25,016 bases of DNA from Globomyces pollinis-pini. Taxonomy: Eukaryota > Chytridiomycota > Chytridiomycetes > Rhizophydiales > Globomycetaceae. Made by a program: the position numbers and the translations under genes. The stretch covers positions 1-25,016 of the forward strand of contig MU621336.1 in NCBI GenBank assembly GCA_025399215.1, read 5' to 3'. Position 1 is the first letter of the stretch; each line of letters starts with the position of its first letter. Below are positions 1 through 9,274 of the stretch, piece after piece. Under the pieces are notes generated by a model, which saw only the letters and a list, made by a program, of their open reading frames with translations, ran no database searches and had not been told where the DNA came from.

Positions 1-1357
1 AGACTTTGATGCAGCTCGAGTCCAATCTAGTTATCAAAAGGTCATTGATGGTGTCAAACCAAATTCTCTTGACTTTGATATTGAAAATGCTGCTAATACT
101 GATGCCATCAACAAGAAACGAGCAGTGGCTGTCGCAGCTCTTCAAAGAGCAAACAACAACATCCCAGTATCATTCACGTTGGCAGTGAACGCTGGAACAG
201 GTTTGGATGCTAGTGGTCGCTCAGTGGTGACCAATGCTCTTCAAAATAACATTGATTTTAGTAATCTTATCTCTCTTTGCTAACCAGTAGGTATCAATCT
301 GATGTGTATGAACTTTGATGGCAACAATGTCATCACTGATCAAACAACCCGATGTTTCTCATCTTTGAAAGCTACCAAAGCTCAATTCCCACAATTCCGA
401 GGCAAATATGAATTGACGATGATGATTGGACAAAACGATGTTTCTTCCCAGTACTTTAATTTGGAAGATATCAATCGATTCGTCAACTTGGCAGCCAGGG
501 ATCCATCGGTGAGCAAGATCTCTCATTGGGGACTCCATCGAGATGTTGATTCTGGTTCTTGTAAAGGTGGGTTGGGTTACTGTTCATTTGTTGCTCAGTC
601 TCAAGCTCAATTTTCAATTGCTTTACAAAAAGCAGCTGCACCAGTGAAAGAAACCAGATATGAGCAATTCAATGCACATACATGGAAGAAAGTAGCCGTG
701 TCCAACAATGGATTACATGTGGTTGCTAATAACATTGACAATCTGTTCTTTGTGGTTGATACTGAAACCAAAGGATTTCGATACATCCCAGGCCGTACAT
801 TCTCCAATGTTGCAGTTTGTGACGATGCGATTGCATGGGCAGTTCAACCAGACCAGAGTATTTTCAGATCAACCAAACCAGTGACTGGTGCTTTCGAATG
901 GCAACAAATCCCTGGAACGTTAGATGATATTGATTGTGGTGGTTCAGGAAAGAGAAAGGTATGGGGAAATGTTTTGGGTTTCTCTTTCTATTTCGATGAA
1001 GATGTGGGTGATTGGAGAAAATATGATCAAAATGCATCTGATATCAAAGAAGTTACATATTCACAAGGTGAAGCTTGGTGTATTCAATTCAATGGTGGAG
1101 TATTCTGGACTCCATTCCCTGGTGATGGATGGATGGCTGTTAGTACTACCCAGCGTCTTGATGCAATCGGCCGTGGTCAAGGAGGTACTTGGGGATTGAA
1201 AGATGGTAACTTGATTCGTTATGACGGAGGTGGTCGATGGACCAACTTGGGTAACTTGGGACAACCTTTTACTGCCATTGATGTAGGAGTGAACTGGGTT
1301 TACCTGGTCAAGAATGGCGATGTTGATGGTTATCTTTACCGATATAGAATCAATTGA
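1..1357 (+). CDS. GH18-like chitinase fused to tectonin-like beta-propeller (5' partial)
   Basis: The window opens inside this gene, frame starting at base 2. Exon 1 (to 260) contains the GH18 catalytic pattern NSLDFDIE, with the putative acid/base Glu codon at 83-85. A 27- or 30-nt intron (261-287 or 261-290) follows; its acceptor is a tandem CAG/TAG and both choices stay in frame (IGINLM or SINLM). After the splice, LMCMNFD resembles the later GH18 barrel strand, and the hydrolase part ends near base 640. The remaining ~235 residues (from KETRYEQFNAHTWKKVAV) look like short blades of about 35 aa, each with a W near a turn and a V/I-rich strand, as in tectonin lectin propellers. Inferred role: a secreted chitin-active or chitin-binding protein with a lectin tail. 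The signal peptide would lie off the left edge. Sugar specificity and enzyme activity are unproven. AATAAA at 1358-1363 directly follows the stop. Confidence 0.75.
261..290 (+). other. 27/30-nt intron with NAGNAG tandem acceptor
   Basis: Donor GTAATC, branch-like CTAAC, then CAGTAG. Both acceptors keep the reading frame and differ by one residue, so two isoforms are possible. Confidence 0.7.
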
Positions 1358-1788
1358 AATAAATCTGTGCTATTTTATTTGGTTTTGTGGAGTTTGATAT
1401 GTATAAGTTTAATTTACTTCATATTTATATTGCTGATGTATGATTTATAGATGCCATATACCAAGGGACCAAAAAAACCTTTGTTCGTGGGTCATATGAG
1501 AGAAATGATATACAAGACGCGACAGATGTGTACAACATCCAGTGTACTATAATACTAATGAGCAACAATATCAAATACACCACATTTGGCGTATGGCTTT
1601 AATTTAGCCCACCATTAAAAAAAAAGGAACTTTGATGGGGATGATATCAATCCATAGACCCGGGTAGAAATCAATCCACTGTTTTTAGTGACTACAATGA
1701 AATCTAATGAAAATCATCAAGGAATTTTTAATAAAAAAATTATATTGAAATGAAGTGAGTTACAGGAAAATTTGTTTCATTAAAAACA
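1358..1788. other. Intergenic region, no gene seen
   Basis: 431 bp between the chitinase stop and the Mo25 start, presumably 3' UTR plus the Mo25 promoter. It is AT-rich with an A-tract near 1617-1625. I see no coding frame, RNA gene or repeat worth naming. Confidence 0.6.
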
Positions 1789-3049
1789 ATGAGTTTTCTG
1801 TTTAAACCAAAACCAAAATCACCAGCTGAATTAGTTAAAAATACTAAAGAATGTATTGCAAAGCTGGAATCTTCTCAAGGTGATGTACGAAAATCAAATG
1901 AAGAGATTTCTAAAAACGTAATTCAAATGAAAAATATCTTATATGGTGATGGTGGTATCTAGTTATTATGTAGGATTAACTCATTCTTTTAGATAACGAC
2001 CCTGTCCCAGAAATGGTTGCTCAATTAGCTACAGAAGTGGTCAATAGTGATTTACTGGTTTCATTAATTCAAAATATTCAATTATTTGAGTTTGAAGTAT
2101 ATTATAACGGATTCATTAAAACTTGTAGGCAAAGAAAGATGTTGCTCAAATATTCAATAATTTACTACGAAGGCAAATTGGTACCCGGTTTCCCACCGCA
2201 GATTATATTGCAGGAAAACCTGATGTGTTGTTTTGCATGATAGCAGGGTTTGTGATAATTCTTATCTGATTTTTTAGATATGAGAACCAAGACATCTCAT
2301 TGAATTGTGGAATGATATTACGTGAAGCATTACGACATGAAGCATTGGCAAAGATAATATTAGAATCTCCACAATTCTGGAATTTTTTCAATTATGTTGA
2401 GTTGTCCACATTTGATGTAGCTTCAGATGCTTTTGTGACTTTTAAAGTAATTTTTATCGAATTCATGTCAGGATTGTTTAACAAAACATAAAACATTAGT
2501 TGCTGGATTCTTGGAATCACATTATGATATTGTATGTATTTCTTCAACTAAATTTTCTAGTTTTTTGAAAAGTATTACAAGTTATTAACGTCTTCAAACT
2601 ACGTCACCAAAAGGCAAAGTTTAAAGGTTTGTGAAAATATTCTGATATGTAGTTGTTGGGAGAGTTGCTCTTGGATCGTAGCAACTATGTAATTATGACA
2701 AACTTTATCTCTGGGTATAATATCATCATTAACTGTTTAGTCCTGAAAACCTTAAATTGATGATGACATTGCTAAGAGAAAAGAGCCGAAACATTCAATT
2801 TGAGGCATTCCATGTGTTTAAGGTAATTTGTTTGGTTTGATTTAATTGCAAATCAGATATTCATAGCTAATCCAGTGAAAACAAAACCAATTTTGGATAT
2901 TTTGTATAAGAATAAGCAACGACTAGTAGATTTTCTTTCACAATTCCATAATGATCGAACAGGTAAAGTTTCTTAATTTATGTGATATAGATGATGAACA
3001 ATTTAATGATGAAAAGCAGTTCCTAATTAAACAAATCATGGAACTATAG
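1789..3049 (+). CDS. Mo25/CAB39 (Hym1) scaffold protein
   Basis: Ten exons give 330 aa, the usual Mo25 length. Introns: 1955-1992, 2097-2128, 2248-2277, 2447-2471, 2532-2560, 2627-2652, 2715-2740, 2823-2856, 2963-2990 (25-38 nt each). The spliced protein carries the family landmarks in order: [14 protein letters not shown] at the N terminus, [63 protein letters not shown] and the C-terminal [15 protein letters not shown]. Mo25 is an armadillo-like helical scaffold that activates germinal-centre kinases: LKB1-STRAD and MST kinases in animals, and the Kic1/Cbk1 RAM pathway through Hym1 in yeast. It acts in polarity and cell separation. Start chosen as the first ATG giving the conserved N terminus. 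Identification is strong; the kinase partner is inferred. Confidence 0.95.
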
Positions 3050-3275
3050 ATATAATCCAATAAATATAAAATCATCCAGAGAAATCCATTCAGATCTTCT
3101 AAATACACGTAATAATAAAAGATACAGACCACAATTGTACAGAACTAAATCATTTGACGCAAGTTGCTGTACAGATCTAGTAAAGACTTATGGAGAGTTG
3201 ATTAGAACGGTCAAAGTCCAAGTGGCGTTAATGACAAAAAGCGAAAATTCATGATTTATTTTTCATTAACTGAAG

Positions 3276-3774
3276 ATGAGTTGGCAAGCGTACGTTGATA
3301 CCAATTTAGTTGGAACAGGAAAGGTTTCCAGAGCTGCGATCCATGGTCACGATGGTTCTCTTTGGGCTACTTCAAAGGGATTCACGGTATTAATTATAAT
3401 GACTTAATCTTAGGTTTCTCCTACTGAAATCCAATCCATTGTTGGTGCTTTTAAAGATGCTGGTGGTGTAAGAGCTAACGGTCTTTTGGTTGGTGGTGTT
3501 AAACACATTGCCATTCGTGCTGATGATCGCTCTGTCTATGGAAAGAAGGTAAGTTTATTATTAATTTATCTTTTATAGGTTTGTTTATTTGTTTTACTTT
3601 AACTGTATAGGTAATGATTCTAATGTTGACCGTTACTAGGGTACTAGCGGTGTCGCCTGTGTGAAAACAAAACAAGCTATTCTCATTGCTATGTATGATG
3701 AACCAGTTCAACCGGGTGAATGCACCAAAGTTGTAGAAGCACTTGCTGATTATTTGATCTCAGTGAACTACTAG
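3276..3774 (+). CDS. Profilin
   Basis: Three exons (3276-3386, 3414-3548, 3640-3774) give 126 aa, the typical fungal profilin length. It begins [11 protein letters not shown] and ends [14 protein letters not shown], the conserved N- and C-terminal helices that form the poly-proline site. The internal [13 protein letters not shown] and [20 protein letters not shown] belong to the actin-facing strands. Profilin binds G-actin and proline-rich formins in the cytosol and promotes nucleotide exchange. The sequence resembles fungal profilins more than animal ones, which supports fungal affinity. Intron 2 (3549-3639) is 91 nt and divides into three intron-like units (listed separately). AATAAA lies near 3783. 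The next gene downstream, PRMT3, is on the same strand after 264 bp. Confidence 0.96.
3549..3639 (+). other. Composite intron: three abutting intron-sized GT...AG units
   Basis: The 91-nt second profilin intron splits with no remainder into 3549-3578 (30 nt, GTAAGT...ATAG), 3579-3610 (32 nt, GTTTGT...ATAG) and 3611-3639 (29 nt, GTAATG...CTAG). Each has a branch-like motif (ATTAAT, TTTAAC, TTCTAATG) shortly before its AG, and each matches the normal intron size of this genome. Removing all three restores the profilin frame. Confidence 0.75.
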
Positions 3775-3948
3775 TTGGGTGGAATAAACTTTTAATCAAT
3801 TCAATTCTACTGTTTTCTTTTTTGAATGTTTTGGAAATCAAAGTATGTATACTACAGCAATACTACAACAATAGTATAGCTTCCTAGTACTGGATACTTT
3901 AGATTGATACTCTTATTAGTACACATGGATTCTGTTGATTCAGTTTCC

Positions 3949-3975
3949 TTTTCACATGCCTTTACCATGTGAAAA
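3949..3975. repeat. Perfect 10-bp inverted repeat (hairpin)
   Basis: TTTTCACATG at 3949-3958 and CATGTGAAAA at 3966-3975 are exact reverse complements around a 7-nt loop. It sits between the profilin 3' end and the PRMT3 start. It could fold in the profilin 3' UTR or act as a protein-binding palindrome. Confidence 0.7.
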
Positions 3976-4018
3976 ATCAAATTCCTTTTCTTTAATTGAA
4001 TTGTCAATGACTTGGTTT

Positions 4019-4036
4019 ATTTTTTTTTTTTTTTTT
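4019..4036 (+). promoter_or_regulatory. Poly(T) tract just before the PRMT3 start
   Basis: An almost uninterrupted T run directly precedes AAATG of PRMT3. Poly(dA:dT) tracts commonly exclude nucleosomes at fungal promoters; that role here is inferred. Confidence 0.45.
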
Positions 4037-4038
4037 AA

Positions 4039-5897
<1,859 letters not shown>

Positions 5898-5954
5898 ATA
5901 AAAAAAATCATTTCATCATATTATTAATTTTTGGTTTTTCTTTATTATTAAAAT

Positions 5955-7194
5955 CTATGAAAGTCGAGCATGATATACAGTATTAGTTGAATCCACAACA
6001 GAAGGGATTTCATCCACTCGAATATTTTCAGAATCATCGATAAATGTCATTGCTGATACCAATTGACTTTCCCCTTCACTTTCCCCTTCCATCACTACTG
6101 ATAACTGTTGTGGAATAGGACTATTTAATGTATGTACGGTTGATTGGTTGAGTTGAAAAGATGGAACTCTACGAATCACTATCGATGGTGTTGGTCGACG
6201 AGGAAAAGTGGGTGACGATTGATTGATGATGGGTGAATTCAAATCTGAGGAATTGTTGTCCGAATTGATTTGATTCGATACATTTGGTATTATGTTTGAA
6301 GTAGATCTGGGTGAATTTGCATGAGGTTGTTCAATCAATTCAACACGACCATTGGAATGTGATGATCTAGAAGAATCTAATGATACAATGGTGAGTAAAC
6401 TATCACCAGATGTAAAACGACGTGAAGATTGTTTTGGTTGATCCTTTTCTTTTCTTCCTTGAATATAAACAACAATCAAAGCTATCAATAGTACACTAAA
6501 AAGTAAAACCAATACGATAAGAGCCAATAAATTGGTTGAATCAAGTGAAGTTGAACCATGATTATTTGATATTGGTGTTGGTGATACTAAAGGTGGAGTA
6601 TTGATTGCATCAAAACTAAAATATCTTATAAATGAAATCAAATTACTCTATAAATTTCGGATTTCCAAAATAACTTTCATTAAAATTAGGTAAATTCAAG
6701 ATTTGTTTCGGTATCAATCCAACAAACTGATTTCCAGTCAGATTCCTATAAGAGTATTTTAATTGGATTCATAATTACATTATTTTAAGTTTGGACAAGT
6801 TTCCTAATTCAACTGGAATGGATCCATTCAATAAATTGGTTTGTAAATTTCTATCAATATCATGAATGGTTATAAATTATTACAGACTGACCAAAGATTG
6901 GAGTTTTCCAAATGATTCGGGAATACTTCCTTGTAGTTTATTGTCATTCAAATACAAATGACGTAAAGATCCTAATTCCCCAATTTCACTAGGAAGGTAA
7001 CCAGTTAAATTTTTGGAAGTTAATTGGCTATAACTAGTCAATATCATATCAATTTACATCATTAAAAGTCTATTGTCTTTACATTGTAAACCAATACTTG
7101 CATTACAACATTGCTCCATGTTATAATCACCTGTCGTTGTTCCTAGTAATTTTGGATAAATGACATTAAACAGTAGTTGACAATCCTCATTCAT
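5955..7194 (-). CDS. Plant-type LRR single-pass membrane protein
   Basis: Five exons give 372 aa. Introns: 6616-6646, 6746-6778, 6851-6883, 7034-7057. A Cys-containing N-terminal cap (EQCCNASIGLQC) precedes three or four plant-type leucine-rich repeats, such as NLTGYLPSEIGELGSLRHLY and LNDNKLQGSIPESFGKLQSL. A Pro/Ser/Thr juxtamembrane stretch, one hydrophobic helix (LLALIVLVLLFSVLLIALIV) and a basic stop-transfer QGRK follow. The ~165-aa cytosolic tail is Ser/Asn-rich and has no kinase domain. Such LRR-TM proteins are known from early-diverging fungi. A surface sensor or adhesion role is inferred. No signal peptide is visible: the codons before the chosen Met read TEIVCPE in frame but then reach TGA, so a short upstream exon may be missing. 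It is divergent from the small gene at 7263. Confidence 0.75.
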
Positions 7195-7262
7195 TTCTGG
7201 GCAAACAATTTCAGTTCACTGACGTTTCAATAGAATTCATGTTTCAAGTGTAACACAAATCA
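7195..7262. promoter_or_regulatory. 68-bp shared divergent promoter
   Basis: This is all that separates the chosen LRR start codon (-) from the start of the small plus-strand gene. No TATA-like box is clear. The length depends on both start choices. Confidence 0.35.
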
Positions 7263-7666
7263 ATGTCGAATTGTAGGACAACTCAACTTCAATCGGAAGT
7301 ACAATACATGGTGGTTAAAAATAAGCTTTGGTCAGTAGATACTTCAAGTATTGGTGAAGTCCTATGTGTTTTCGCCCGAATTACCTCGATATCTGTCGAA
7401 AGTTGAAGAAATATCATATTTTAACATCAGTGTGATATTTAATCACCATCTCCACAGAGTACGTAAATGCAGTTTTGACTTTGGTGAATCTGCACGATAT
7501 TCATTGCTTATTGGAGTAACTCACCGCAGATTCCTTTTCATAGCGCGTTTTGTAGTCCAGGTAGCATTCATTGCAGCTGTTCCAAGTGTGTAATGGTTTC
7601 TTAATTATAAACGAAAGTCAGGAAACTCTGGAGGAAATTAGCTCCAAAGCCAACGTCCAGAACTGA
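7263..7666 (+). CDS. Small four-exon protein, possibly OB-fold; not identified
   Basis: Splicing 7263-7401, 7458-7515, 7544-7589 and 7622-7666 gives 95 aa with consistent phases. The introns are 56, 28 and 32 nt, and each has GT-AG ends. The product starts MSNCRTTQLQSEVQYMVV and contains IGEVLCVFARITSISVEK followed by VNAVLTLVNLHDIHCLLD. This alternation of strands resembles the core of a small OB-fold (as in TEN1, RPA3 or RMI2), but I cannot assign a family. The second half has four Cys within 11 residues (CSPGSIHCSCSKC). The region is less AT-rich than the intergenic DNA, which supports coding. A minus-strand reading is also partly open (see rejected items). Existence is moderately supported; function is unknown. 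Confidence 0.5.
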
Positions 7667-7757
7667 GTTTCTACCTTCCACTCAATTACGCGATTGTTTA
7701 CTGTAAAAATTAATATATTAAGATTGAATGCATTTATTAAGCTGACGCACAAAAGAT

Positions 7758-8924
7758 TTAAAGCATCTTTTGGATCAAAGCATTGATTTTGTCTTCACGG
7801 TTACCAGATTCACCACCTTCAATGAAGTGAGGAACCTTCTTTCCTTTGAATCCACCGGTAGGGTTGGAAAGGTGGAAAGCCCAGAGGAAAGCGTTAGCTT
7901 GCTTGAAGTTTGGACCAACAGTGAAGATTTCGTGAACTAAATCTTCAACACAGATGATTCCAACAGATCCCAAACCGTTTTCAATGACTTGATTATCGGT
8001 GATAGGAATACGTTGCTTGTTGACTTTAGCGAAACCACGTTTGTAAATGATTTCACGGACGTTCTTCAAGTTTGGATAACCCCAAGCAATGTAAGGAGAA
8101 ACCCATTGGAGCATTTGCAAAGTAGCCTTGTTAAGTTTAACGAAGGTACCAGAGTTGATCTTGGTAAGACGAAGCAATTGAAGAATCTTTCTTGGTTTTG
8201 GAGCAATCTTGTTGATACCCTTGATACGGATGACAAAGGCAAGTTTGGCTTCAGAAGGAACATAGAAAGAGTTGTTGGCCTTGGCTTCACGAGCAAGACG
8301 GATTTCATCACGTTCTTTGGTGAGGTATTCCTTAACGTAGGATTCAGCACGCTTGAAGATAACCTTTCTCTTTTCCTTGTTAGCCTAAATGATTAGATTT
8401 GTCCTTTAAGAAGAAGAAAATGAATATGGTCAGACCCGAAAGATGGTTGATTGACAGCATCATAGCCGAAGCTAGCCAGATCAAAGTAATGTCATCACCC
8501 CATAATTATGTATTTACCTTCTTGCGTTCAATGTCCTTGGCAACACGTTCGGCAGCAGCCTTTTCAACTGCTTTTCTCTTCTTGAGAACGGATTCAGGAG
8601 TAACACGTTTGGTAACAGCAGGACTAAAAAGGTTAGTTAAGGTCTATTGATAATCAAAATGAATGAAAAATCAACTAGACAACTGATGTATTTAATCAGA
8701 GTGATTTATTACAAATCACAACCGACAATTCTTTAATGATCGTGATAAGGTTATCATTACAATCATTAAAACAAGAGGCCAATTTATATAATTAGCGACT
8801 TTGATATGGATTTAAGAGCAGAAATATAAATAATATTTCAGACCCCAATTCCTCCGTTAGGAGATTCAGTTGCAGTATAATGCAATATGTAAAATGGTTA
8901 AAGTACATACGTTTGAGCAACCAT
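7758..8924 (-). CDS. RPL7: 60S ribosomal protein L7 (uL30)
   Basis: Three exons (8911-8924, 8518-8623, 7758-8384) give 248 aa, the normal eukaryotic L7 length. The N terminus [20 protein letters not shown] is followed by the Lys/Arg-rich extension. The uL30 core follows: [55 protein letters not shown] and the C-terminal [20 protein letters not shown]. It binds LSU rRNA in the 60S subunit. The codon use (frequent AAG, CGT, ATC, GCC) is more biased than in neighbouring genes, as expected for high expression. Its introns (287 and 133 nt) are far longer than the ~28-nt norm here; intron 2 holds a C/D snoRNA. AATAAA (minus strand, 7733-7738) lies about 20 nt after the stop. Confidence 0.97.
8425..8504 (-). 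ncRNA. Intronic box C/D snoRNA in RPL7 intron 2
   Basis: On the minus strand the intron contains an exact box C, GTGATGA (8492-8498), and box D, CTGA (8430-8433). A terminal stem TATGG/CCATA (8500-8504 with 8425-8429) brackets them. An internal C'-like ATGATG is also present. The 15 nt just upstream of box D, AACCATCTTTCGGGT, are complementary to the conserved LSU rRNA stretch ACCCGAAAGATGGT. By the box D+5 rule the methylated base would be the G in CCCGAAAG. In budding yeast the snR39, snR59 and snR39b snoRNAs direct methylation in this same rRNA stretch, and snR39/snR59 sit in RPL7 introns. This therefore looks like a conserved host-guide pairing. The snR numbering is from memory. Confidence 0.9.
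8624..8910 (-). other. 287-nt first intron of RPL7 with several hairpins
   Basis: It is the longest intron in the window. It contains a 9-bp perfect stem (8732-8740 with 8762-8770) around an inner GATAA/TTATC stem, a 7-bp hairpin (8701-8707 with 8713-8719) and a 10-bp stem with one bulge (8642-8651 with 8670-8680). The layout hints at a second structured RNA, but no convincing C/D or H/ACA box set was found. Confidence 0.5.
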
Positions 8925-9274
8925 TGAATAAAATGTAAAGAAATTGAAAAAAACAAAAAAAACTTAAACTACTTTGCGCCACATGAGAAATTCTCCGATG
9001 ATACAATTACCTACTATATCAAATATGAATTACCAACCAAAAAGAATTAAAAAAACAAAATGTAAAATCCTGGATATTTAATGTATTGGAGATACAATTT
9101 GATCATCCGATTGTGTCATTGTGAAGTGCCGGTTGGTAAGAAACTATTATCAAGTAGTTTCAAAGTGGTTTCAATAATATGTTTATAAAAAATACCTCGA
9201 TAAGCAACTGAATCCGACACTAAACAGCTCAAGACACGAAAAAGTACAAAGTATTGTTTGAATAATTATATAAT
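8925..9274. other. Intergenic: aconitase 3' end and RPL7 promoter
   Basis: 350 bp between two minus-strand genes, AT-rich with A-tracts around 8945-8965 and 9040-9060. No ORF, RNA gene or clear promoter box was recognised. Confidence 0.55.

Noticed and set aside
7402..7457. The 56-nt intron as a second example of stacked mini-introns.
   Set aside because: The first half ends in AG after 29 nt, but the remaining 27 nt begin with TG rather than GT.
7230..7720. A minus-strand gene opposite the small OB-like gene, with an open stretch reading TWNSCNECYLDYKTRY.
   Set aside because: It needs an unsupported first exon and at least one forced splice, whereas the plus-strand model has an ATG, consistent phases and a stop.
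8701..8770. A second box C/D snoRNA in RPL7 intron 1.
   Set aside because: AATGATA and CTGA are only loose matches and no rRNA-complementary guide was recognised. Kept only as a structured-intron observation.
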